A DNA stretch of 64,000 nucleotides, taken from NCBI GenBank assembly GCA_001899085.1, contig MKVB01000006.1:99537-163536 (forward strand), read 5' to 3'. The notes below the pieces were generated by a model that saw only the letters and a list, made by a program, of their open reading frames with translations, made no database searches and was not told the origin of the DNA. Positions 8,755-18,715 of this stretch are shown one piece after another (the stretch's first letter is position 1; each line of letters opens with the position of its first letter). The translations under genes and the position numbers were made by a program. This stretch comes from Devosia sp. 66-14. Its GTDB lineage: Bacteria > Pseudomonadota > Alphaproteobacteria > Rhizobiales > Devosiaceae.

Positions 8755-9969
8755 CTAGCCCGGCTGCCCCTCTGCGGCTCCCGGACGAAAGCTCACCCAT
8801 GCCAGCGCCAGGATGGCTACCGCAGCAACCGGGATGGCCAACAGGTTGATGGCTTCCCAGCCGATCAGCTGCAGCAGCAGGCCCGAGGCGATCGAGGCCA
8901 GAGCCATGACCCCGAACACCACCTGTTCGTTGGCCGCCTGCACTTTGGCGGCCTCTTCCGGCCGATAGGCTGCGGCCAGCATGGCGGTTGAGGCGATGAA
9001 TCCGAAATTCCAGCCAACCCCAAGCAGCACCAACGCAATATCGAAGTGAAGCGTGCTGGTGCCGTGCAGATTCGTGCCGGCGGCGAGAAGAATCAGCAGC
9101 AGCCCGATCGCCGCGGTCAGCCTGGCGCCGATACGATGAATGATCGCTCCGGTGATGAAGCTCGGCGCAAACATCGCAACGATGTGCCACTGGATGGCAA
9201 ATGCCGCATCCTCGGTGGTGTGCCCGCAGACATAAACCATGGCCAGCGGCGCCGCGATCATCACCAGCACCATCAGCGAATAGCTGGCCGCGGCGACGAG
9301 CATCGGCACCCAGATGCCGGTGTCGCGCAGCAGCACCCCCAGCGGGCGCCCGGCCTTGCGGTCTTCGGCACGCTTCACCGTGGGCGCCAGGCGGGTCCGG
9401 CTGAGCACCGCGATGGCAAGCAGCGCCAGCAGGCCCATCACCAGGTAAGTCGCGGCAAACTCATGGCCGGGGACCCAACCCTTGGTGTGGGCGCTGATCT
9501 GCGGGCCCAGAAAGCCTGCGACCACCCCGCCGAACAACACCCATGAGATGGCCCGCGACTTGAGCTTGGGCGGCACGCTGTCGGCCGCGGCAAAACGGTA
9601 CTGGTTGGCGAAGGCGGCGGGGATGCCGAACAGCGCGAGCGCCAGGCAGAACAGCCAGAACTGGTCGAGCCAGGCCGACAGCGCCGCCACGAGGCCGGCA
9701 GGGATAGCGATCGAGGCGCCGAGCATCAGCCCTTCCCGCCGTCCGAGCGAATGGATCAGCAGTGCGGCGGGCCCGGTGGCCAGCGCGGTACCGATGATCA
9801 TCAGCGTCACGGGGACGGTGGCGAAGCCCTTGTCGGCAACCATGGTCGCGGCCGTGAGCGAGGCGATCGACATGATGATCGCCTGGTTCGAACCAAGGAT
9901 CGCCTGGGCGACCGCCAGCAGGCCGATATTGCGGAGCGGCGAGCCGATGCCGGAAGCGCGCTCATCCAT
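8755..9969 (-). CDS. MFS transporter
   Basis: This 404-aa inner-membrane protein has 12 predicted helices. It starts at ATG 9969, seven bases after the nusB stop, so it is the last gene of the glyA-nrdR-nusB transcript. A motif A-like loop GRREGLMLGA follows helix 2, and helix-rich halves are joined by the basic loop RTRLAPTVKRAEDRKAGRP. It resembles the YjiJ/arabinose-efflux-like permeases annotated only as MFS; the substrate is unknown. Coupling to nusB is common in this genus-level group. Confidence 0.85.
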   Translation of the reverse strand: MDERASGIGSPLRNIGLLAVAQAILGSNQAIIMSIASLTAATMVADKGFATVPVTLMIIGTALATGPAALLIHSLGRREGLMLGASIAIPAGLVAALSAWLDQFWLFCLALALFGIPAAFANQYRFAAADSVPPKLKSRAISWVLFGGVVAGFLGPQISAHTKGWVPGHEFAATYLVMGLLALLAIAVLSRTRLAPTVKRAEDRKAGRPLGVLLRDTGIWVPMLVAAASYSLMVLVMIAAPLAMVYVCGHTTEDAAFAIQWHIVAMFAPSFITGAIIHRIGARLTAAIGLLLILLAAGTNLHGTSTLHFDIALVLLGVGWNFGFIASTAMLAAAYRPEEAAKVQAANEQVVFGVMALASIASGLLLQLIGWEAINLLAIPVAAVAILALAWVSFRPGAAEGQPG

Positions 9970-9976
9970 GGCGTTG

Positions 9977-10477
9977 CTACCTGGCCTTTGCCGGCTCATC
10001 GTCCCGGCCCGCCGCGCGGGCCACGCCGTCGAGGACGGCGTTGACCATCTTGGGGGCGTCATCCTCGTAGAACGCCTTGGCGACGTCGACATACTCGGTG
10101 ATCACCACGCGCGCCGGGATGTCCTTGCGGCGCAGCAGCTCGAACGCGCCCGCACGGAGGATGGCGCGCAGCGTTGCGTCGATGCGCGGCATCGGCCAGC
10201 CATCGACCAGCGCGTCATCGACCGCGGGGTCGATCTGCAACTGCGCCTTGATCACGCCGGTGACGATCTGGCGGAAGAAATCGGCATCGGCCGGCAGGTA
10301 TTCTTCGCCCTCGACTTCGCGGCCGACATGGATGGCGCTGAACTGGCTCAGCGTGTCCTCGAGCGTCTGGCGGCCGACATCCATCTGGTAGAGCGCCTGG
10401 ACGGCTGCCAGCCGCGCCGCGCCGCGTTGATTGGCGGTGCGGGGAGCTGAGGGATCGCGTGGCTTGGGCTGGGCCAT
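9977..10477 (-). CDS. nusB: Transcription antitermination factor NusB
   Basis: The 166-aa protein has the all-helical NusB fold: RGAARLAAVQALYQMDV at the start of the domain, DATLRAILRAGAFELL in the middle and VVITEYVDVAKAFY near the end. NusB with NusE binds boxA in rRNA leaders to prevent premature termination. A basic N-terminal tail of about 15 residues precedes the domain, as in other Alphaproteobacteria. It lies 84 bases downstream of nrdR, without the riboflavin synthesis genes that commonly sit between them in this class. Confidence 0.94.
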   Translation of the reverse strand: MAQPKPRDPSAPRTANQRGAARLAAVQALYQMDVGRQTLEDTLSQFSAIHVGREVEGEEYLPADADFFRQIVTGVIKAQLQIDPAVDDALVDGWPMPRIDATLRAILRAGAFELLRRKDIPARVVITEYVDVAKAFYEDDAPKMVNAVLDGVARAAGRDDEPAKAR

Positions 10478-10561
10478 ATCTGGAAAGTCATTCTGTTGTG
10501 CGCGCCGCAGCGCGCAAGGTTCTGCCCGCTGGCTTAGCCACTGGGCGCAGGAACCGCAATC

Positions 10562-11041
10562 TCAATCGTCGTGATTGGGCTGGTGGCGCTCGTCATCGCC
10601 AAGCTTGGTGAGGAAGGAGCGGAAATCGTCGGCAGCCGAGAAGTTCTTGTAGACCGAGGCGAAGCGCACGAACGCCACGTCGTCGAGACCCTTCAGCCCC
10701 TCCATGACGAACTCGCCGATCTGGTCGGAGGTGACCTCGACATCGCCGAGGCTCTCGAGCTGGCGCACCACGCCCGAAATCATGCGGTCGACGCGCTCCG
10801 GCTCGACATCGCGCTTGCGCAACGCGGTGCCCACCGAGCGCGCCAGCTTGTCACGATCGAACGGGACCTTGCGGCCGGATTTCTTCACCACCAGCAGTTC
10901 ACGCAACTGCACGCGCTCGAAGGTGGTGAAGCGTCCGCCGCAGCTGGGACAGATCCGGCGGCGGCGGATGGCGTTCGAATCCTCGGTCGGGCGGCTGTCC
11001 TTGACCTGCGTATCGTCGTTTCCGCAATAGGGGCAGCGCAT
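10562..11041 (-). CDS. nrdR: Transcriptional repressor NrdR
   Basis: The 159-aa protein has an N-terminal zinc ribbon with two CxxC pairs ([15 protein letters not shown] and ICPSCGGRF) and an ATP-cone domain from [18 protein letters not shown] onward. NrdR senses nucleotides and represses ribonucleotide reductase genes through NrdR boxes. The start is ATG 11041; an upstream TTG codon is not needed. It sits downstream of glyA as in most Alphaproteobacteria, separated by a palindromic repeat. Confidence 0.95.
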   Translation of the reverse strand: MRCPYCGNDDTQVKDSRPTEDSNAIRRRRICPSCGGRFTTFERVQLRELLVVKKSGRKVPFDRDKLARSVGTALRKRDVEPERVDRMISGVVRQLESLGDVEVTSDQIGEFVMEGLKGLDDVAFVRFASVYKNFSAADDFRSFLTKLGDDERHQPNHDD

Positions 11042-11070
11042 CAACTTACCTCGTCAATCACGGGCCAGCG

Positions 11071-11170
11071 CCCCTCACCCGCCCCCGGCCCCTCTTCCCT
11101 CGGGGGAAAAGGAACCAGACTGCGCAGTCGGACGACGGCCAGGGAGCCGTCGCCGCGACCGGATGAGGGG
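11071..11170. repeat. Palindromic intergenic repeat between glyA and nrdR
   Basis: CCCCTCACCCG (11071-11081) is mirrored by CCGGATGAGGGG (11159-11170). Inside are CCCTCGGGGGAAAAGG and a second stem GACGACGGC/GCCGTCGCC. This CCCCTCA...TGAGGGG type is frequent in alphaproteobacterial intergenic DNA. It lies within the glyA-nrdR transcript and could form a large hairpin in the mRNA. Confidence 0.6.
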
Positions 11171-11186
11171 TGCCCAACGCACATCA

Positions 11187-12491
<1,305 letters not shown>

Positions 12492-12845
12492 TTGGCGTCT
12501 CCCGAGGCAGAGGGATTGAGGGCGGTTCGGCTGGCGTGCGTGTAGCACGCCGGCTCCGGCGATTCCAAGCTGAGGACAGCCTGGCAAAGGCAAGGGATCT
12601 GGTGGCGCATGCGGGCTCCCATGGACGATTTCGAGGGGGGTGCCCAGGCGAGCGGCAGCTAGACGTTCGCGTTCCCCGATGGTGCCCCATCTGATCTCGC
12701 CAGTCGCGCGAACGAGGCTGTTATCGCAGACTTGCCGCGGCGTTGAAAGCCCCCGAGCTGTGCCGAGAAAGTGAAGCAACGCGAGGAATGCGCTGCGTGT
12801 TGATTTGCAGGGCTTGCAAACCGCCAATGGGTGGAGAACCCGAAA
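12492..12845. other. 354-base divergent intergenic region, glyA / BA14K gene
   Basis: I see no gene here. A perfect 7-bp hairpin GGCGTGC-GTGTA-GCACGCC (12533-12551) lies 42 bases upstream of the glyA start and would be in its leader. I looked for a glycine-riboswitch core and could not support one. The right end carries GGAG at 12832-12836, the ribosome site of the BA14K gene. Confidence 0.4.
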
Positions 12846-13304
12846 ATGAAGACCTTCATCGCATCAGCCGCCGCAGTCGCCCTCACCGCCCTGCTCGCCA
12901 TCCCCGCCCCCGTCGCTGCCGCATCCTACGGCATGGGGATGGGTGGAGGCATGGGAGGCGGCATGAATGGCGGCATGGGCAGCCAGGGCCAGTACGTCGC
13001 CAACCAGTGCCAGATGCATCCGAACTGGCAAGGCTGCAGCGACTGGCGCCGGAACCACGACCACTGGGGCCAGGCCCAGTACCGGCAATGGTACCGCTGG
13101 AACCACGGTAACCTCGGCAACTTCGCCGCCGGGTTGTTCGGGTTCGCGCTGGGCGCCGCCATTACCGGCAGCATGAATCAGGCCGACCAGGGTTCCGGCT
13201 ACAACACCCATGTCGACCGTTGCGAGGCGCGCTATCGCTCGTACAATCCGCGCACCGACCAGTATCTGGGCACCGACGGGCGCTATCACTTCTGCACCCT
13301 CTGA
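12846..13304 (+). CDS. BA14K family exported protein, first of a tandem pair
   Basis: The 152-aa precursor has a signal peptide ([19 protein letters not shown], cleavage near AAA-SY). After a Gly/Met-rich stretch ([17 protein letters not shown]) comes [20 protein letters not shown], then a hydrophobic segment ([15 protein letters not shown]), and a C-terminal BA14K motif with [20 protein letters not shown] and GRYHFC. BA14K proteins of Brucella are envelope proteins with reported lectin-like, immunoreactive behaviour; the mechanism is unknown. Start ATG 12846 has GGAG nine bases ahead. It is followed by its own terminator and a paralogue. Confidence 0.8.
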   Translation: MKTFIASAAAVALTALLAIPAPVAAASYGMGMGGGMGGGMNGGMGSQGQYVANQCQMHPNWQGCSDWRRNHDHWGQAQYRQWYRWNHGNLGNFAAGLFGFALGAAITGSMNQADQGSGYNTHVDRCEARYRSYNPRTDQYLGTDGRYHFCTL

Positions 13305-13317
13305 GGCCTGAACCAGG

Positions 13318-13356
13318 GCGGCCCCGGCCGGCGATGACGCGCGCCGGGGCCGCTTT
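13318..13356 (+). terminator. Terminator between the BA14K paralogues
   Basis: GCGGCCCCGGC (13318-13328) and GCCGGGGCCGC (13343-13353) form an 11-bp stem with a 14-base loop, followed by TTTG. It separates the two paralogues transcriptionally. Confidence 0.75.
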
Positions 13357-13436
13357 GTGAAGCAACCAAAGGCGACCGGGTGGGTTCTCCGAGTCACGCG
13401 TCAGCGCACGCAACAAGAAGACTTGGAGTTCATGAG

Positions 13437-13862
13437 ATGAAGAAACTTGCTTCCGCCATCCTCGCCAGCGGGCTTGCCGGCATCATGATGATCCCGGCAC
13501 CGGCCAGTGCGGCTTCCGTCAAGGTCAACATGGGCCAGCAGCAGCGCTACGTCTCGGAACGCTGTATCGAGCATCCGAACTGGCGCGGTTGCGATGACTG
13601 GCGTCGCAATCACAATCGCTGGGGCTCCAACGACTATCGCAACTGGTACCGCTGGAACCAGCCCAACCTGGGTAATGTCGCCGCCGGCATCTTCGGCTTC
13701 GCGGTCGGCGCGGCGATCGTGGGCAGCATGAACCGCAATGTCGACCGCTATAGCGGCTTTGACAGCCACGTTGCCGCCTGCGAGGCCCGGTATCGGTCGT
13801 ACAACGCCGAAACCGACATGTTCCTCGGCTATGACGGTCGCTATCACCGCTGCAATCTCTGA
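13437..13862 (+). CDS. BA14K family exported protein, second of a tandem pair
   Basis: The 141-aa precursor is clearly paralogous to the gene before it. Its signal peptide (MKKLASAILASGLAGIMMI, cleavage near ASA-AS) is followed by RCIEHPNWRGCDDWRRNHNR, the hydrophobic AAGIFGFAVGAAIVG segment and the C-terminal motif [19 protein letters not shown]. It lacks the Gly/Met-rich stretch of its neighbour. GGAG lies eight bases before ATG 13437. Duplication with loss or gain of the Gly-rich region is the simplest explanation. Four cysteines are conserved between the copies, probably two disulphides. Confidence 0.8.
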   Translation: MKKLASAILASGLAGIMMIPAPASAASVKVNMGQQQRYVSERCIEHPNWRGCDDWRRNHNRWGSNDYRNWYRWNQPNLGNVAAGIFGFAVGAAIVGSMNRNVDRYSGFDSHVAACEARYRSYNAETDMFLGYDGRYHRCNL

Positions 13863-13871
13863 TGCAGCAGC

Positions 13872-13897
13872 AGGGGCGCCATAGCGGCGCCCCTAGC
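13872..13897. terminator. Bidirectional terminator between BA14K gene and sixA
   Basis: AGGGGCGCC (13872-13880), loop ATAGC, GGCGCCCCT (13886-13894). The perfect 9-bp stem sits between convergent genes and overlaps the end of sixA by two bases. Confidence 0.7.
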
Positions 13898-14396
13898 CTT
13901 TGGGCGGCCGCAGGAAATGCACCAGCCGGCCTGAGCCGGGAACGAGATCGGGCCAGGTTTCTAGGTCACAGTCGATGACGGCGATCCCGCCCGTCGGGAA
14001 AGCCCCGAGGTCGCGGTCGCCGCGGGTCAGCAGCCTCGCCGTTTCCTCGGTGGCGCTGTTGTGCCCCACCAGCATCAGCACGCCGACATCGCGCCCCTGC
14101 TCCGCGGCAATCCCCAGATAGTCGTGATCGCGCCGGTCGTAGACCGCGTCGCTCCAGACGATATCGGCTTTCGGCAGGTTTGCCGGCAGATGGGCGATCG
14201 CCAGATCGAGCGTCTCGCGCGTTCGGCGCGCGGTGGAACAGACGATGCGCCCGGGCAGCCAGCCGTGGCTGTTCAATGTCGCCCCGATCCACGCCGCTGC
14301 CGCTATGCCGCGCGTCGCCAGGGGGCGATCGAAGTCGGCCAACCCCGGATCGTCCCAGGCGGATTTGGCGTGACGAACAAGGATCAGGCGGAGCAT
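13893..14396 (-). CDS. sixA: SixA-type phosphohistidine phosphatase
   Basis: This 167-aa member of the histidine phosphatase superfamily has the phosphate pocket LVRHAKSAW (Arg8, His9), the second Arg in STARRTRET and the second His in LVGHNSATEE. SixA-type enzymes dephosphorylate phosphohistidine in HPt domains or phosphotransferase proteins. No phosphorelay partner is adjacent. It is divergent from parC. The assignment to SixA rather than another small RHG phosphatase follows its short length and the DRPLATRG motif. Confidence 0.85.
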   Translation of the reverse strand: MLRLILVRHAKSAWDDPGLADFDRPLATRGIAAAAWIGATLNSHGWLPGRIVCSTARRTRETLDLAIAHLPANLPKADIVWSDAVYDRRDHDYLGIAAEQGRDVGVLMLVGHNSATEETARLLTRGDRDLGAFPTGGIAVIDCDLETWPDLVPGSGRLVHFLRPPKG

Positions 14397-14417
14397 AGGG
14401 CGAACCTAACGTGGCGA

Positions 14418-14578
14418 TGCGCCATCGTAGTCGAAGTCACTGATGGCGCAACCGATAGGGAGGCGGGGTTCTCACCCCGAACTGATCCTCTGGCAGAGGC
14501 CCTAAACTCACGGGGGATGCGGCCTCGCTGCACCCCCGGTTTGAGGCCCCAATCGATATAGTGCGAAAATGATTCGCA
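14418..14578. promoter_or_regulatory. Inverted repeats in the sixA/parC intergenic region
   Basis: Three inverted repeats occupy this spacer: TGCGCCATC (14418-14426) with GATGGCGCA (14442-14450); GGGGT-TCTC-ACCCC (14465-14478); and TGCGAA-AATGA-TTCGCA (14562-14578), ending 16 bases before the parC start. The last is a 17-bp dyad of a size fitting a dimeric repressor such as a Fur-family protein. No regulator is demonstrated. Confidence 0.4.
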
Positions 14579-14594
14579 TGACTGAGACCACCCG

Positions 14595-16874
14595 ATGAGC
14601 GACGATCCCGACACCCTGCCGCCCGATGGCGAGAACAAGCAGGTCGTAGATCTCCGCGAGGCGCTCGAGGAGCGCTACCTCTCCTACGCCCTTTCCACCA
14701 TCACGCAGCGCGCCCTGCCCGATGCGCGAGACGGCCTGAAGCCGGTGCATCGCCGCATCCTGCACGCCATGCGTCTGCTCAGGCTCGATCCGGGCGGCGC
14801 GTACAAGAAGTCGGCCAAGGTGGTCGGCGACGTGATCGGTAGCTTCCACCCGCACGGCGACCAGTCGATCTACGACGCCATGGTCCGCCTGGCGCAGGAT
14901 TTCGCCATGCGCTACCCGCTGGTCGACGGCCAGGGGAACTTCGGCAATATCGACGGCGACGGCGCGGCGGCCTATCGCTATACCGAAGCGCGCATGACCG
15001 AGGTGGCCTCACGGCTGCTCGAGGGCATCGGCGAGAACGCCGTCGATTTCAAGCCGACCTATGACGGCGCCACCGACGAACCCTCGGTGCTGCCGGCGAA
15101 CTTCCCGAACCTGCTGGCCAACGGCTCGACCGGCATCGCCGTCGGCATGGCCACGTCGATCCCGCCGCACAACGTGGACGAGATCTGCGATGCGGCGCTG
15201 CACCTGATCAATAACGGCCGCGACGCCACCACCACCGCCGACCTGATGCACTACATCCCCGGGCCGGATTTTCCGACCGGCGGCATCCTGGTCGAGAGCC
15301 AGGCCTCGATCCTCAACTCCTACGAAACCGGTCGCGGTTCATTCCGGCTGCGGGCTCGCTGGGAACGCGAGGACAAGGGGCGCGGCGTCTACCAGATCGT
15401 CGTCACTGAGATCCCCTATGGGGTGCAGAAGTCCAAGCTGGTCGAAAAGATCGCCGAGCTGCTGCTCAACAAGAAGCTGCCGCTGCTCAAGGACATCCGC
15501 GACGAGAGCGCCGACGACGTGCGCCTGGTGATCGAGCCGCGCGCCGGCACGGTCGATCCGGCGATCCTGATGGAGCAGCTGTTCAAGCTGAGCGATCTCG
15601 AGCAGCGCATCTCGCTCAACATGAACGTCCTCGATCGCGGAGTGGTGCCGCGGGTGATGAGCCTCAAGGAGGCGATCGTCGCCTGGCTCGAGCACCGCAA
15701 GGACGTGCTGGTGCGCCGCACCAACAACCGACTGGCCGAAATCGCCCGGCGGCTCGAAGTGCTCGACGGCTATATCGTCGCCTATCTCAACCTCGACGAG
15801 GTGATCCGCATCATCCGCGAGGAGGACGATGCCAAGGCTTCGCTGATGGCGACGTTCAGCCTCAGCGACGTGCAGGCCGAAGCCATCCTCAACATGCGGC
15901 TGCGCTCGTTGCGCAAGCTCGAGGAAATCGAGCTCCGCAACGAGCACAAGACGCTCAGCGAGGAGCAGGCGCATCTCAACGCGCTCATCGCTTCGGACAA
16001 ACGGCAGTGGGGCGAGATCGCCAAGCAGATCGCCGACCTCAAGAAGGCCTACCCCAAGTTCGAAAAGGACGGCGTGACGCGCCACCCGCTGTGGGGCCGC
16101 AAGACCGACTTTGCCGAGGCAATGAATATCGACCACGAGGAAGTGGCGACGCAGATGATCGAGCGCGAGCCGATCACCGTGATCCTCTCCGAGAAGGGCT
16201 GGATCCGCTCGATGCGCGGCCACACCACCGAGATCGACGACAAAGGCTTCAAGACCGGTGACCGGCTGAAGCTGTTCATCCACGCCCAGACCACCGACAA
16301 GCTGCTGCTGCTCACCACCGGGGGCAAGGTGTTCACGCTGGCCGGCGACCGCCTGCCCGGCGGCCGCAGCCAGGGAGAGCCGGTGCGGCTGATGGTCGAT
16401 ATCGAGGAAGGCCAGGACCTGGTCGACCTGTTCGTCTACCGTCCCGGCCGCAAGCGGGTTATCGCTTCGCGCAAGGGCGACGGCTTCGTCGTCGCCGAGG
16501 ATGAGCTGATCGCCAATACCCGCAAGGGCAAGCAGGTGCTGAACGTTTCCGACACCGAGGAGGCGCGGCTGATCGCGCCGGTCGAGGGCGACATGCTCGC
16601 GGTGATCGGCGAGAACCGCAAGATGGTGGTGTTCCCGCTCGACCAGCTCCCCGAGATGAGCCGCGGCAAGGGCGTTCGGCTGCAGAAATACAAGGATGGC
16701 GGCCTCAGCGACCTCAAGACCTTCCCCTCCGGCGTCGGTCTCACCTGGACCGACTCCTCTGGCCGCACCTACACCAAGGCGATGGCCGAACTGACCGAGT
16801 GGCTCGCCGAACGCGCCTCCGCAGGGCGGCAGCCGCCGACGGGCTTCCCGCGCAATAACAGGTTCGTCGGATAG
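14595..16874 (+). CDS. parC: DNA topoisomerase IV subunit A
   Basis: This 759-aa protein is the breakage-reunion subunit that decatenates daughter chromosomes with ParE. Catalytic Tyr129 lies in AYRYTEARM. The quinolone-determining region reads [13 protein letters not shown], so the position usually Ser80 in E. coli ParC is Gln90 here. The C-terminal part has the beta-pinwheel blades but no complete GyrA-box, and length favours ParC over GyrA. parE is not in the window. The stop codon overlaps the GTG start of the next gene by one base. Confidence 0.95.
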   Translation: MSDDPDTLPPDGENKQVVDLREALEERYLSYALSTITQRALPDARDGLKPVHRRILHAMRLLRLDPGGAYKKSAKVVGDVIGSFHPHGDQSIYDAMVRLAQDFAMRYPLVDGQGNFGNIDGDGAAAYRYTEARMTEVASRLLEGIGENAVDFKPTYDGATDEPSVLPANFPNLLANGSTGIAVGMATSIPPHNVDEICDAALHLINNGRDATTTADLMHYIPGPDFPTGGILVESQASILNSYETGRGSFRLRARWEREDKGRGVYQIVVTEIPYGVQKSKLVEKIAELLLNKKLPLLKDIRDESADDVRLVIEPRAGTVDPAILMEQLFKLSDLEQRISLNMNVLDRGVVPRVMSLKEAIVAWLEHRKDVLVRRTNNRLAEIARRLEVLDGYIVAYLNLDEVIRIIREEDDAKASLMATFSLSDVQAEAILNMRLRSLRKLEEIELRNEHKTLSEEQAHLNALIASDKRQWGEIAKQIADLKKAYPKFEKDGVTRHPLWGRKTDFAEAMNIDHEEVATQMIEREPITVILSEKGWIRSMRGHTTEIDDKGFKTGDRLKLFIHAQTTDKLLLLTTGGKVFTLAGDRLPGGRSQGEPVRLMVDIEEGQDLVDLFVYRPGRKRVIASRKGDGFVVAEDELIANTRKGKQVLNVSDTEEARLIAPVEGDMLAVIGENRKMVVFPLDQLPEMSRGKGVRLQKYKDGGLSDLKTFPSGVGLTWTDSSGRTYTKAMAELTEWLAERASAGRQPPTGFPRNNRFVG

Positions 16875-17761
16875 TGCCTCGACGCGATTGCGTGCTGTTC
16901 GTCACGCACCGCTGGAGTCCCAGCATCGCCGCTCACTATCAGCGGCTCAAGCAACAGGCCGGCAGCGTGCTCGACGTGCTGCTGGTCTACCAGGTAGCGC
17001 CGTCAGCGCCTGTCCCCGCAACCGCCAGGGCAGACGTGGTGGTCAGCCTGGCGGAGATCGCCGCCGCCTTTCCGCGCCGCTTCGCCGAGGGCGGCGAAGC
17101 GTGGGCATTCCATTGCGCCGACCTCGTCTGGATGACGGCGGCCGGCAAGGCGCCGGTAGCCGGCTACGATCGGGTATGGGTACTCGAGTATGACGTCGAT
17201 TTCAGCGGCGACTGGGCGACGTTCTTTCGACCGGCGCTGGCATATGATGGCGACCTGCTGGGCATCGACCTGAGGCCGCTGAGCGTGACGCCGTACTGGT
17301 GGAACGCCGACGGATACCGACAGCCCAAGGGCCTGGCGGAACCGTTGATCGGCTTCTTTCCCGCCGTTCGTGTCAGTCGGGCTCTCATCGATGCCTACCG
17401 CGCCCGGCTCGATACCGAAGACTGGGCGGGGCATTTCGAGATGGTGTTGCCGTCCTTCGCTGCATCGAAGGGCTTTTCAGTGCGCGAGATCGGCGGCGAC
17501 ACCGACCATACCCCGGCCGAGCGGCGGCAGCTGCACTACACAACACCGCGCATGGTGGGCAAGGCGGCAGCCACTTTCACCTTCCGCCCGCCCCGATCGT
17601 TTCGCTATTTCGTCGAGTCGCCGCAGGCTTTTTCGCGGCGCGACCAACTCTATCATCCGATCAAGACCGACTTGCCGCTGGCCGATCGCATCGCCTTCAG
17701 CTGGAAGAAAGCTGGTGATCATTGGGTGATTTTGCGCAACCGTTTGCTAGGACGCGCGTAG
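16874..17761 (+). CDS. Unrecognised protein with DxD-like motif, paralogue 1
   Basis: The 295-aa protein starts at a GTG that overlaps the parC stop by one base, so translation is probably coupled. It has no signal peptide or clear membrane segment. It is homologous over its whole length to the next gene. Shared blocks include LFVTHRWSPSIAAHYQRLK, the motif VLEYDVDFSGDW (about residues 99-110), GHFEMVLPS, PAERRQLHY and a YHPIK block near the end. The DVD within EYDVDFSGDW resembles the DxD metal/nucleotide-sugar site of GT-A glycosyltransferases, and the beta-alpha start fits such a fold. A glycan-modifying role is inference only. Confidence 0.6.
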   Translation: MPRRDCVLFVTHRWSPSIAAHYQRLKQQAGSVLDVLLVYQVAPSAPVPATARADVVVSLAEIAAAFPRRFAEGGEAWAFHCADLVWMTAAGKAPVAGYDRVWVLEYDVDFSGDWATFFRPALAYDGDLLGIDLRPLSVTPYWWNADGYRQPKGLAEPLIGFFPAVRVSRALIDAYRARLDTEDWAGHFEMVLPSFAASKGFSVREIGGDTDHTPAERRQLHYTTPRMVGKAAATFTFRPPRSFRYFVESPQAFSRRDQLYHPIKTDLPLADRIAFSWKKAGDHWVILRNRLLGRA

Positions 17762-17773
17762 CAGAAAGCCGAG

Positions 17774-18712
17774 ATGCAACGAAACGTGAATGAGAGCCGC
17801 GAGACGACCGACCCAAAGGCGCGCGATTGCGCGACGTTCGTCACGCATATCTGGACACCGGAAGTCGCCGAGCACTACGCGCGGCTGCAGCGTGAGGCGG
17901 GACCGGTGCTCGACGTGTTCCTCGTCTACCAGCAGGGGGCCGAGGAGCAGACGCTGCCCCAGGGCATGCAGCCCGACCTGGTGGTGCGCATGGCCGACAG
18001 CGCCCAGCACTTCCCGCTGCGCTACGAGGAGTTTCTCGAACGCCCGAACCCGTGGGGCTATGTCGACCTCGTCTGGCTGACGGCGTTTCTGTCGCCGCGA
18101 CTCGCGGCCTATGAGCGGTTCTGGCTGGTCGAATATGACGTCGACTTTTCCGGCGATTGGGCGAAGTTCTTCGGCGCGGCAGCGACCTATGCCGGAGACC
18201 TGCTGACGACGCGCATCCGGCCGCTGAGCGCCGATCCGACCTTCCACTTCGCCCCGATCTACCGCCAGCCGGCCTCGGCCCCAGCCGACCCCCTGCTGGT
18301 CTTCATGCCGATCTCGCGCGTCTCCCGGCGCCTGCTCGATCACTATCGCCTGACGCTGTTGCAGCCCGGCTGGCATGGGCATTTCGAAATGATCCTGCCC
18401 TCGATGGCGCGGGCCGACGGCTTCCTCGTGGCGGAGATCGGCGGCCATGATGCCCAGGCCCCGGCCGAGCGCCGCGGACTGCACTATGACGGCACGTTCG
18501 CCGAACTCCAGTCGATGAAGACCACGCACGCCTACCGGCCGCCGCGCGGGTTCCGCTATTACGGAGCTGCCCCGCATCGCTTTCGCCAGCCCGACCGCAT
18601 CTATCACCCGATCAAGGTCGGCATGAGCCTGCGCCGGCGGCTGCACATGCGTTGGCTGCCGCAGCTGCAGCAGTTGCGGGCGTTCTCGCGCTGGCTGCGG
18701 GGAAAGCGCTGA
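17774..18712 (+). CDS. Unrecognised protein with DxD-like motif, paralogue 2
   Basis: The 312-aa protein is the tandem paralogue of the gene 12 bases upstream. It shares TFVTHIWTPEVAEHYARLQ, AGPVLDVFLVYQ, LVEYDVDFSGDWAKFF, GHFEMILPSMA, PAERRGLHY, RPPRGFRYYG and IYHPIKVG. The C-terminus is strongly basic (a QLQQLRAFSRWLRGKR tail), perhaps for membrane contact. The two genes probably arose by duplication after parC and may form a heteromer or act on successive substrates. The family was not recognised with certainty. It converges on bpt with three bases between the stops. Confidence 0.6.
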   Translation: MQRNVNESRETTDPKARDCATFVTHIWTPEVAEHYARLQREAGPVLDVFLVYQQGAEEQTLPQGMQPDLVVRMADSAQHFPLRYEEFLERPNPWGYVDLVWLTAFLSPRLAAYERFWLVEYDVDFSGDWAKFFGAAATYAGDLLTTRIRPLSADPTFHFAPIYRQPASAPADPLLVFMPISRVSRRLLDHYRLTLLQPGWHGHFEMILPSMARADGFLVAEIGGHDAQAPAERRGLHYDGTFAELQSMKTTHAYRPPRGFRYYGAAPHRFRQPDRIYHPIKVGMSLRRRLHMRWLPQLQQLRAFSRWLRGKR

Positions 18713-18715
18713 GGC

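Noticed and set aside
12492-12845. Glycine riboswitch upstream of glyA
   Set aside because: I could not find the conserved glycine-aptamer core or tandem arrangement; only a 7-bp hairpin is visible.
14569-14598. Nine-codon leader peptide overlapping the parC start
   Set aside because: The frame exists (ATG 14569 to a TGA overlapping the parC ATG) but has no ribosome site and no attenuator-like structure; chance is sufficient.
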